From NCBI GenBank assembly GCA_019237355.1, contig JAFAHH010001039.1:1-5671 (forward strand): a stretch of 5,671 bases of DNA, read 5' to 3'. Positions 1-5,671 of the stretch are shown piece after piece (positions within the stretch are counted from its first letter, which is position 1; the number at the start of each line of letters is the position of its first letter). The position numbers and the translations under genes are program-made. This DNA is from Acetobacteraceae bacterium (GTDB taxonomy: Bacteria > Pseudomonadota > Alphaproteobacteria > Acetobacterales > Acetobacteraceae). The notes beneath the pieces were generated by a model that ran no database searches, was not told the DNA's origin, and saw nothing but the letters and a program-made list of their open reading frames with translations.

Positions 1-3000
1 CCTTTGGCGAGCTTCCAAGCAAGAGCCTCTGAGCTCTCGGCGAATTCAGCTCGGCTAGCGCACGGTGCCATTCAATCAGCGCCTCGGCGATAGGGCCGAT
101 AGCAGCAATGGGTAGGCCCTTGGGCAGGTTGGAGCTGGCCAGGAGCGTCGAGAGCCGATCCATTGCCTCGACGCGCCTCGCCTGCGCTTTGCACAGTGCG
201 GACCAGGGCTGTGAGTCGGTCACTCCCATGCGGTCTAAATGCACTCTCAACACCCGAGCCGGCTCTGCCAGAAGGCTCAAGCTATGCAGGTCGCTGGGGT
301 TCATTAGGACAAGAGCTGCCCGGATTTGGGCGGCTTCAATCCGCTCTCCTGAAATTTGGTCCATCACGCGGCACTGCCATCGCGCCACCTCTGCCAACTC
401 TGATAAGCCGGCCTGGTCGCCGTACCCGTCGAGCACGTGGCGAATCTCGGGATCGGCATTGAGCTCCTGCAATTCCCTAATGACTTGAGCAGCATCTTCC
501 AGACAGCTCGCCCATTGGGCCCTGGGCGGAAGTTCACCCGCGCGCCACCGGGTTCGAAAGAATTTTACAGCTTCCTTGACCTCAGGGCGGCGCCCCGCGA
601 AGATCCCGGTCTCGCGAAGGGATGCGCTCGCTATTCGGAGATTCTGTTCTGAAGCGCCATCGACGTCGAGCCTATTCGTGATCTCCTTCAGCTTTGCCTC
701 GATTGATTTCTGCCGCATTGCGGCGGCTTCGAGGATGTTTCTGTAGCGCTCAAGCCCAGCTTTCCGGTAAGTGGGCCAACGAAGCTGGGGATCGGCCGCA
801 AGCTCGGCTGCGGAGCAAGCCAACCGGATCAGACCGGCGTCCGGGTCGCGGCCCAAAGACAAGGTGGTCGCCAGCAAATCGACCAGCTTACCCTGGCTGT
901 TCAAGACATCACGGTCGCTTACTGCTGCTTGGACGCGGCCGGATATATCTTCAATGCTGCAGTCTGCCAGACCTAATGGGCCGGCAAATTCAACAACGGC
1001 CTGTAGGTAGTCGGCGCGAGCTCCCGCCGGGTCTTGGACGCCGGCTTCGTTCAGTTTGAGGAAGGTATTTTCTACAGCCTCCAGCCGACACGCTGTCCAG
1101 AAACCATCCTCAATCGTGGATGGGTGCGTGAACCGAGACAGAAGGGTGCGGTCAACCAGCTCCCCTGGATCCGGAAGTTGCCCTAGGCGCTCAAGTATAG
1201 GGTGCGCACTTGCCAGCGAGCCGGGGCGACTTTCACCAATTGCCTCGGACAAATCATGTAGGCACTCCATGACATTATCGCAGCACGTTCCGGTATTCCG
1301 AAGCGCAGCGAGCAGGTCGGCCTGCTCGTCCGGGAGCAGGTCTGCTCGTTCCAAAACCGAAAACGGAGAGGTAGCTGGGTTCCAGCCAAGCCGTTCAGGG
1401 GAGTTCGCAGCATTCTGCAGCGCCTCGAGTTTTTCGCGCGCAGCCGAATATTTGGGAGCATCGATTGAGAAGGACAGATGGTGCGCAAACGGGCGCAGGA
1501 GGTCGGGCAAATGCGGCAATAGGCGGCGTAGCTCGGCCAGTCGCCCGATCAAAGCATGTACGGTCTCGCCTCGTGGTCCCGCACCCTGATGAAGCGCCTC
1601 TATATGCTTCTTAAGCTCCGACCTCGCACGCTCCGCCTCGATTCCGCTGAGCGGCGCCAAACCCCCATCATCACATCCAGCCTCTTCGCGTCTGTCGACC
1701 TCGCGCCGCAGCGCTTCGATGATAGCGGCAGGCCTAGCCTCGCCAGCGTGCAAGGTAAGGCAGAACCGTTCCAGCCCAACCTGGTCGAGGCGCGATTTGA
1801 CTGCTTCCAGGGCGGCCATTTTCTCTGAAACGAATAGGACAGTTTGGCCCCGGAAAATGATATTTGCAATCAAATTGGCAATTGTCTGCGATTTTCCCGT
1901 TCCTGGCGGGCCCTCTATCACCAGGTTTTTGCCCTGCATCGCGTCAATCATCGCGCTGTGCTGTGATGAATCGGCATCATGCACAAGCACTGGCGCGAGC
2001 TGCGCTACCTCCGGCCGGTCGATCTCGTATTCCCGCGCGTACGACCCGCCAAGCGGCGGAGCATCGTCTCCGATCCCGCGTAGGATAGGGCGCACCAGTC
2101 GGTGGTCGGCAGGATTTCCGATGCCCGCCCAATGCACTGGATCGAGATCTTTATACATCGCAATCCGGGTGAAGCTGAACGGAGCCAGCGTGACAAAACG
2201 CCGCACGCGCCACCGCTTGTGAGATCGCAGCGCTTCCGCGATAGCTTTGAAATAATGCTCCGCGGGTTCATCGGCCTCAAGGCTGAATTGAGGAAGCGTG
2301 AGACGAAAATCGTCCCGGAGCCGGAGTTCGAGGCTGAGATTGGTAGCCGGGATACTATCAACCGAAGCGAGCCGGAATTCTTCCTCCCGGCCAGGAACTT
2401 TCTCGCGCTGTATCGATACAGGAAGCAGCAACAGCGGGGAGCAAAAGGCTTCCTCGGACTCTTCGGATTCGAACCACTCAAGAAAGCCTAATGCGAGATG
2501 GAGGGTGCCCACTCCAGTCTCTTGCTCGATGGAACGAGCGTTGCGGGCGAGCTTGGTTACGCGTGCGTTGAGTTCTTTTCGGAACAGCAGAGTTTGCAGG
2601 GCGTCGCGCGGAGCGCGGGGCTGTCGAGACGGGGCGATGTCGTATTCGGGGTCGATACCATGCGCTCGCGCATATGCAGCCAAGTCCAAGCTCGACTGGC
2701 TCGGCCGTGGGGGTAAGCTGAGCTCAGCGCGCACCCGATTGCGCAGCTCCTGCTCGATCCGGTGCCTTTTCCTGGCGTCGGATGGGTGCTGAAGGTCAAG
2801 TTTGGCCAGCGTGTTGCTGTAATCCTGATCCGTCGAACGAGCCCCCAGGAGTGCTGCCTGAAACCGTGGCGTCTTTTCATCGGGCAGATCGTCATCGAGT
2901 TCAGGGAGGGCGCTGAACTCAAGCCGTCGATCATCCCGCAGCAAGCCGAGCACTTCATCCGGTGCGCTGTCCACGAACCGGAGGCTGGGTGAGCGCGAAT

Positions 3001-3103
3001 CGTGGTCGAAGTGGAGGAGGCGATTCCGCCTCGTCCGGTCCACCAAGCGTTGGCGTAATTCTTGGTAGATACGAAGTTCAGAATCGTCAAACGAGGTGAT
3101 CAT
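1..3103 (-). CDS. DUF4011-type superfamily 1 helicase (COG1112-like), N-terminal 1,034 residues; C-terminus outside window
   Basis: This is probably a cytoplasmic ATP-driven DNA or RNA helicase/translocase; the substrate is unknown. The frame is open without a stop from the ATG at 3101-3103 to the window edge. Seen directly: an N-terminal RNRLLHF motif (residues 27-32), a conserved block with LALGFLEW (about 203-210) followed by SPLLLLPVSI (222-231), FSFTRIAMY (309-317), a Q-motif-like DSSQ (378-381), Walker A GPPGTGKS (398-405, Lys404), and a motif Ia segment VLFVSEKMAALEAV (422-435). This order is characteristic of DUF4011 helicases, which usually exceed 1,500 residues and often end in a nuclease-like domain. 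Motifs II-VI are not recognisable in the visible 630 residues after Walker A, which are rich in helical, charged sequence, so they must lie beyond the left edge. The start overlaps the upstream gene by 17 bp and has only a weak Shine-Dalgarno sequence. The next in-frame stop upstream is at 3215-3217 and no ATG lies between, which supports this start and translational coupling. A defence role is inference only. Confidence 0.93.
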   Translation of the reverse strand, partial: MITSFDDSELRIYQELRQRLVDRTRRNRLLHFDHDSRSPSLRFVDSAPDEVLGLLRDDRRLEFSALPELDDDLPDEKTPRFQAALLGARSTDQDYSNTLAKLDLQHPSDARKRHRIEQELRNRVRAELSLPPRPSQSSLDLAAYARAHGIDPEYDIAPSRQPRAPRDALQTLLFRKELNARVTKLARNARSIEQETGVGTLHLALGFLEWFESEESEEAFCSPLLLLPVSIQREKVPGREEEFRLASVDSIPATNLSLELRLRDDFRLTLPQFSLEADEPAEHYFKAIAEALRSHKRWRVRRFVTLAPFSFTRIAMYKDLDPVHWAGIGNPADHRLVRPILRGIGDDAPPLGGSYAREYEIDRPEVAQLAPVLVHDADSSQHSAMIDAMQGKNLVIEGPPGTGKSQTIANLIANIIFRGQTVLFVSEKMAALEAVKSRLDQVGLERFCLTLHAGEARPAAIIEALRREVDRREEAGCDDGGLAPLSGIEAERARSELKKHIEALHQGAGPRGETVHALIGRLAELRRLLPHLPDLLRPFAHHLSFSIDAPKYSAAREKLEALQNAANSPERLGWNPATSPFSVLERADLLPDEQADLLAALRNTGTCCDNVMECLHDLSEAIGESRPGSLASAHPILERLGQLPDPGELVDRTLLSRFTHPSTIEDGFWTACRLEAVENTFLKLNEAGVQDPAGARADYLQAVVEFAGPLGLADCSIEDISGRVQAAVSDRDVLNSQGKLVDLLATTLSLGRDPDAGLIRLACSAAELAADPQLRWPTYRKAGLERYRNILEAAAMRQKSIEAKLKEITNRLDVDGASEQNLRIASASLRETGIFAGRRPEVKEAVKFFRTRWRAGELPPRAQWASCLEDAAQVIRELQELNADPEIRHVLDGYGDQAGLSELAEVARWQCRVMDQISGERIEAAQIRAALVLMNPSDLHSLSLLAEPARVLRVHLDRMGVTDSQPWSALCKAQARRVEAMDRLSTLLASSNLPKGLPIAAIGPIAEALIEWHRALAELNSPRAQRLLLGSSPK

Positions 3104-3566
3104 GGGTCGGGAATCGCTGGTACGGTCGCTTCCCGATAATCCAGCAAGACCGGAAAAAAACGATAAATGGGACAGAGCGGAGCGTTTCTTGCCTGAGCTC
3201 AGGCCCCTTGCCCTTCAGAGCCATCGCGCGATAGAGTCTCTTCAGGGCCTGGGAAAGCTCGACGCCGTCGATCCGTTCATACCAATGATCGATGATCGCG
3301 GGCTTGTTGAGGGCGATGAACCGACGGACCGAGGCGAGGTCGACACTAAGCGTGCCCTCCTTTACCTCGGGCGGGTCTTCTTCGACGCTGACCATCGCCG
3401 GGTTATCAATGTTAAAATCGGGGCTGTGGTCCATCTGTACTTTGATTCGAGCGGCGTGCTGCGCCTTACCTCGGCGGCCAATCCCCATATTCATGGGCAG
3501 CCCGGAGCTGCGCCCTCTTATGTTGACCGTCGCGAATAGGTCGTCTTCTAGCAGTGTTTCGCCCAT
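3087..3566 (-). CDS. Hypothetical protein of 159 aa, encoded directly upstream of and overlapping the helicase
   Basis: I do not recognise a characterised family. The ATG at 3564-3566 is preferred over the upstream in-frame alternative that would give 209 residues, because a purine-rich AGGGTAGGG site lies just before it and because the longer version would run into the RNase T2 gene. Residues 8-110 look like a compact soluble domain: an acidic start (LEDDLFATVNIRG), a basic GRRGKAQHAARIKV segment (30-43), an acidic strand VSVEEDPPEV (59-68), then a helix-rich end with RRFIALNKPAIIDHW (81-95) and a final ELSQALKRL (103-111). I recall short rhizobial and other alphaproteobacterial hypothetical proteins of this style. 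The last part is only loosely reminiscent of DUF4160. Proteins of this style, as I recall them, stop near residue 111, so the remaining 48-residue tail, rich in basic and aromatic residues, may be an addition or a lost stop. No signal peptide or membrane segment is evident. The overlap with the helicase start suggests one mRNA. Confidence 0.72.
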   Translation of the reverse strand: MGETLLEDDLFATVNIRGRSSGLPMNMGIGRRGKAQHAARIKVQMDHSPDFNIDNPAMVSVEEDPPEVKEGTLSVDLASVRRFIALNKPAIIDHWYERIDGVELSQALKRLYRAMALKGKGPELRQETLRSVPFIVFFRSCWIIGKRPYQRFPTHDHLV

Positions 3567-3654
3567 ACATTTCCCTACCCTAGTCAGGCCTGCACCGATG
3601 ATGAAAGCTCTGTCAATTAGGCCAACCCAGGGGAGTAGAACAGCGGAGACGATC
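3567..3654. promoter_or_regulatory. Divergent intergenic region between helicase operon and RNase T2 gene
   Basis: These 88 bp separate two divergent start codons, so promoters for both directions should lie here or just inside the neighbouring genes. On the minus strand a perfect TTGACA (-35 consensus) is read from 3616 to 3611, pointing at the small gene, but I see no convincing -10 hexamer at 16-18 bp. An 8-bp palindrome CAGGCCTG sits at 3585-3592 and could be an operator, although it is short enough to be chance. For the RNase gene, a GGAG at 3645-3648 lies six bases before the ATG and is a good ribosome binding site. No plus-strand promoter is recognisable. Confidence 0.35.
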
Positions 3655-4332
3655 ATGTCCAAAATGAAAATCCTGAAGGCTCTTTTGGTAACGGGGACAT
3701 TGATCACCCTTTCCACCCCAGCCTACGCGCCCTCCAACCAAGGCCGGGACAACAGTGTGGGCAAGTTTGACTTCTACGTTCTATCGTTGTCGTGGTCGCC
3801 GACGTTCTGCCAGGCGCCGGGCAATGGAGCGGAGAAGGAAGGCGAATGCGGCGGGGAACCCCGCTCTTTCGTCGTCCATGGCCTATGGCCGGAATCCGAC
3901 CGACGCTTCAACGAATCATGTGTCGTTCCCGCACCGCGGCTGCCGCGCAGCATCGTAGATTCGATGCTCGATCTAATGCCATCGCCGCGACTAATCTATC
4001 ATGAGTGGGACACGCATGGCACGTGCTCGGGCCTGTCGCCGGCTGAGTACTTCAACACGGTTCGGAAAGCACGCGCAGAGATCAATATCCCCGCAGAGTA
4101 CGCTGACTTACATAATGAATCAAAGGTCGATCCCAATGATATCAGGGCTGCATTCATCAGGGCGAACCCGGACCTCGAGGAGTCCTCAATCGCAGTCGAA
4201 TGCGACGGGCGTCTGCGAGAGGTCCGCATTTGCCTTAGCAAAGATCTAAGATTTCGCGCCTGTCCGGAGATCGTCGAACATAGCTGTCACCGCGAGGCGA
4301 TCGTCGTGCCGCCGATAGAGGGTGACCGTTGA
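3655..4332 (+). CDS. RNase T2-family ribonuclease, secreted (225 aa)
   Basis: The product should be an endoribonuclease cleaving single-stranded RNA through a 2',3'-cyclic phosphate, acting in the periplasm or outside the cell. Both family boxes are intact: CAS1 FVVHGLWP (residues 72-79, catalytic His75) and CAS2 HEWDTHGTCSG (116-126, with His116, Glu117 and His121). An upstream FYVLSLSWSP (40-49) matches the usual first strand. Residues 1-25 form a signal peptide: basic MSKMKILK, a hydrophobic core, and a likely cleavage site after AYA. Eight cysteines in the mature part (52, 65, 89, 124 and four nearer the C-terminus) fit the disulfide-rich fold. The length is normal for a small bacterial member. 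The ATG at 3655 was chosen because GGAG lies six bases upstream and the signal peptide begins there; the same frame stays open to 3292, but that extension is antisense to the small gene. Likely role: RNA scavenging for phosphate or nucleosides. It is divergent from the helicase pair, and no functional link is shown. Confidence 0.95.
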   Translation: MSKMKILKALLVTGTLITLSTPAYAPSNQGRDNSVGKFDFYVLSLSWSPTFCQAPGNGAEKEGECGGEPRSFVVHGLWPESDRRFNESCVVPAPRLPRSIVDSMLDLMPSPRLIYHEWDTHGTCSGLSPAEYFNTVRKARAEINIPAEYADLHNESKVDPNDIRAAFIRANPDLEESSIAVECDGRLREVRICLSKDLRFRACPEIVEHSCHREAIVVPPIEGDR

Positions 4333-4398
4333 TGATGAGTGAGCAAGCGCCGGCGATGCGTTTCGCGCTGGGCGCCATGGGGGCCCGATGATGCTCGC

Positions 4399-4426
4399 AA
4401 AACCCGCTGGGGCCGAAAGGCCCCAG
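4399..4426 (-). terminator. Intrinsic-terminator-like hairpin read on the minus strand
   Basis: A perfect 8-bp GC-rich stem, CTGGGGCC (4407-4414) with GGCCCCAG (4419-4426), closes a four-base loop (GAAA on plus, TTTC on minus). Read on the minus strand it is followed at once by CGGGTTTTGC, giving a short U tract, so it best fits termination of leftward transcription arriving from the CoA-transferase gene about 200 bp away. On the plus strand no T run follows. The U tract is short, so efficiency is uncertain. Confidence 0.55.
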
Positions 4427-4451
4427 ATCCCATCGACTAAGAGATTGGATT

Positions 4452-4470
4452 GCAAAGGCTCTGCCTTTGC
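4452..4470. repeat. Perfect inverted repeat (8-bp stem, 3-base loop)
   Basis: GCAAAGGC (4452-4459) and GCCTTTGC (4463-4470) are exact reverse complements around a TCT loop. It is the second of five hairpins in the gap between two convergent genes and lies six bases before the next one. It has no adjacent T tract, so by itself it is not a typical terminator. It looks like part of a composite intergenic repeat unit with the hairpin at 4477-4495. Confidence 0.6.
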
Positions 4471-4476
4471 TGGGGT

Positions 4477-4503
4477 CCAGGGGCAAAGCCCCTGGCCTTC
4501 TTT
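4477..4503 (+). terminator. Strong hairpin with T-rich tail, possible terminator of the RNase T2 gene
   Basis: CCAGGGGC (4477-4484) and GCCCCTGG (4488-4495) form a perfect 8-bp stem around AAA, followed on the plus strand by CCTTCTTTCG, which is pyrimidine-rich but not a clean T run. It lies about 145 bp after the RNase T2 stop codon and could end rightward transcription. I associate this kind of sequence (a GGGTCCAGGGGC arm ending in CCTGGCCTTCTTT) with dispersed intergenic hairpins in Acetobacteraceae-like genomes; that is from memory and not tested. Confidence 0.45.
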
Positions 4504-4539
4504 CGTTGCTTTACGAACGACCGACTTCAACGTTTTTCC

Positions 4540-4583
4540 GCAGCCTGCTAGATGGCTTGCTTTCAAGCCATCGGAATAGCTGC
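4540..4583. repeat. Two-tier inverted repeat (9-bp inner and 5-bp outer stem)
   Basis: The inner stem GATGGCTTG (4551-4559) with CAAGCCATC (4564-4572) is perfect around a CTTT loop. Outside it, GCAGC (4540-4544) pairs with GCTGC (4579-4583), leaving a symmetrical internal loop of six bases on each side. No U tract follows in either direction, so this is not a classical intrinsic terminator. It could be an RNA structure at the 3' end of either convergent transcript or a palindromic dispersed repeat. Confidence 0.55.
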
Positions 4584-4586
4584 TGA

Positions 4587-4600
4587 CCGGCGCGAGCCGG
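4587..4600. repeat. Small hairpin with a GCGA tetraloop
   Basis: CCGGC (4587-4591) and GCCGG (4596-4600) form a 5-bp GC stem around GCGA, a GNRA-class loop on the plus strand. It lies three bases beyond the two-tier repeat and 29 bp from the CoA-transferase stop. The stem is short, and it is listed mainly because it belongs to the hairpin cluster. Confidence 0.35.
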
Positions 4601-4629
4601 AATGAGCTGGCAAAACACATACATCGTAA

Positions 4630-5671
4630 TCATCCGCCGCTCATTCCGAACTCCCTCCGGATAGCATGCGAGTGCTCCCCAATCTCCGGCACGCGACCCA
4701 GCCTGCGCGCCCCATCGCTTTCCAGAACTGGCGGTGCCGCGATCGAAACCGGCCCATTCGGCGTCATCACCTCCGCCCGACGCAGCGCCGGATGCCTGGC
4801 AAGATCCGCCACAGTATTGACAAATCCGTAGGCCGTATTCGCGGCCCGCAACTTCCCCGCCGCCTGTTCGCGGGTCAGCCGCGCCACGTGCTGGGCGATA
4901 TGCGCATCCACCATCGCACGATTGGCAACCCGGATGACGTTCGTCTCAAACCCAGGCCGCTTCGGCAAATCGGGCTCCTCAAGGAATCGCGCACAAAAAT
5001 CTGCCCATTCCCGCTCGTTCTGAATAGAAATCAGGACCAACGCCCCATCCGCGGTGGGAAACGCCCCATACGGACAAATCGAGGGATGCGCGAGGCCCAC
5101 CCGCTCCGGTGCTCGCCCGGTCCCTTCCAGAAACAAGAGCGGCACATTCATCCAATCAGCCATGCCATCGAACAGGCTCACTTTGAGCCCCTTGCCCCGG
5201 CCGGTTTTGCCCCGCTCGAGCAGCACCTCCAGCACACCCGAATGGGCCGCCATGCCGCAAGCGATATCGCAGACCGAGACCCCCACCCGGCCGGGTCCAG
5301 CCGGGTGGCCGGTGATCATGGCCAGCCCACTTTCCGCCTGCACCAGCAGATCGTAGGCCTTCATCCGCGCGTATTCGCCCTTATCGCCGTACCCCGAGAT
5401 ATCCACCGTAATCAGGCGCGGGTTCCGTTCACGCAGCGCATCCGAGCCAAATCCGGACCGCGCCGCTGCCCCAGGCGCCAAATTCTGGATAAAGACGTCG
5501 GCCTGGGCGATGATCCGGTACAGCAACGCGGCGTCAGCCGGGTTTTTGATATCCGCAACCAGGCTCTGCTTGCCCCGGTTCAGCCAGACGAAGTAGCTCG
5601 AATACCCGGCCGCCGCATGGTCGTAATTCCGCGCGAAATCACCCTCAGGCCGCTCCACCTTGATTACGCGA
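4630..5671 (-). CDS. CaiB/BaiF (class III) CoA-transferase, 5' end missing; itaconate/mesaconate/citramalate-type subgroup likely
   Basis: The enzyme should move coenzyme A between acyl-CoA and a free carboxylic acid through an aspartyl-CoA-type intermediate, in the cytoplasm. The visible 346 residues open with RVIKVERPEGDFAR, the standard second strand of the family, so the true start lies beyond 5671, probably by some 30-40 codons; the in-frame GTG at 5656-5658 falls inside this motif and is not the start. Further marks are LNRGKQSLVADIK, the block YDLLVQAESGLA whose Asp (codon 5350-5352) is the expected catalytic residue, SLFDGMADWM, and GLAHPSICPYGAFPTADG followed by LISIQNEREW. The last motifs resemble the subgroup acting on itaconate, mesaconate or citramalate, but the substrate cannot be fixed from sequence. 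The stop is TGA at 4630-4632. It is convergent with the RNase T2 gene. Any operon partner, such as a hydratase or lyase, would lie to the right and is not visible. Confidence 0.93.
   Translation of the reverse strand, partial: RVIKVERPEGDFARNYDHAAAGYSSYFVWLNRGKQSLVADIKNPADAALLYRIIAQADVFIQNLAPGAAARSGFGSDALRERNPRLITVDISGYGDKGEYARMKAYDLLVQAESGLAMITGHPAGPGRVGVSVCDIACGMAAHSGVLEVLLERGKTGRGKGLKVSLFDGMADWMNVPLLFLEGTGRAPERVGLAHPSICPYGAFPTADGALVLISIQNEREWADFCARFLEEPDLPKRPGFETNVIRVANRAMVDAHIAQHVARLTREQAAGKLRAANTAYGFVNTVADLARHPALRRAEVMTPNGPVSIAAPPVLESDGARRLGRVPEIGEHSHAIRREFGMSGG

Noticed and set aside
108..3090. Many plus-strand and alternative minus-strand open frames of 60-180 codons
   Set aside because: All lie across the continuous helicase frame, which shows clear family motifs; the others are Arg/Ser/Pro-rich shadow translations typical of GC-rich DNA.
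3292..3654. N-terminal extension of the RNase T2 frame by 121 codons
   Set aside because: It is antisense to the small gene, has no recognisable content, and would bury the signal peptide that starts at 3655 behind a good ribosome binding site.
4332..4391. Nineteen-codon frame starting at an ATG that overlaps the RNase T2 stop (TGATG)
   Set aside because: The stop/start overlap is suggestive, but the peptide is too short, has no recognisable content, and ends just before the hairpin cluster.
4388..4579. Sixty-three-codon plus-strand frame and overlapping minus-strand frames of 83 and 124 codons between the convergent genes
   Set aside because: They run through the inverted repeats, lack a convincing ribosome binding site or recognisable domain, and the minus frames extend into the RNase T2 gene.
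5656..5658. GTG as start codon of the CoA-transferase
   Set aside because: It falls within the conserved VIKVERPEGD motif and the frame continues upstream to the window edge, so the gene is cut by the window rather than starting here.
1..5671. Mobile element, tRNA, CRISPR array or toxin-antitoxin signature
   Set aside because: I looked for transposase or integrase motifs, tRNA-like cloverleaf ends, and regularly spaced repeats and found none; the only repeats are the hairpins at 4399-4600.

Overview
The window looks like a piece of a fairly GC-rich alphaproteobacterial chromosome. The style of the CaiB/BaiF CoA-transferase and the GC-rich hairpins beside it resemble those I know from Acetobacteraceae and related Rhodospirillales. 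That assignment is an inference from style, not from any search.

The layout has four blocks. (1) Positions 1-3103, minus strand: the first 1,034 codons of a very large DUF4011-type superfamily 1 helicase (COG1112-like), running off the left edge. I translated its frame throughout and found no stop. (2) Positions 3087-3566, minus strand: a 159-residue protein of unknown function just upstream of the helicase and overlapping its start by 17 bp, so the two look like one transcription unit. (3) Positions 3655-4332, plus strand: a secreted RNase T2-family ribonuclease with a signal peptide and both catalytic boxes, divergent from the helicase pair across 88 bp. (4) Positions 4630-5671, minus strand: a CaiB/BaiF (class III) CoA-transferase, missing its N-terminus at the right edge and convergent with the RNase gene. 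The 297 bp between them hold no convincing gene but contain five perfect-stem hairpins.

The helicase and small-protein pair has the look of accessory DNA. Large COG1112-type helicases are often found in mobile or defence-associated regions, and some belong to named anti-phage systems. The RNase T2 and CoA-transferase genes are ordinary metabolic or scavenging genes. I see no transposase, integrase, tRNA, CRISPR array or toxin-antitoxin pair. The most useful leads are the overlapping small gene and helicase, the long region of the helicase after its Walker A motif that carries no motif I recognise, and the hairpin cluster. I do not see clear evidence of a new system; the two-gene module is the best candidate.
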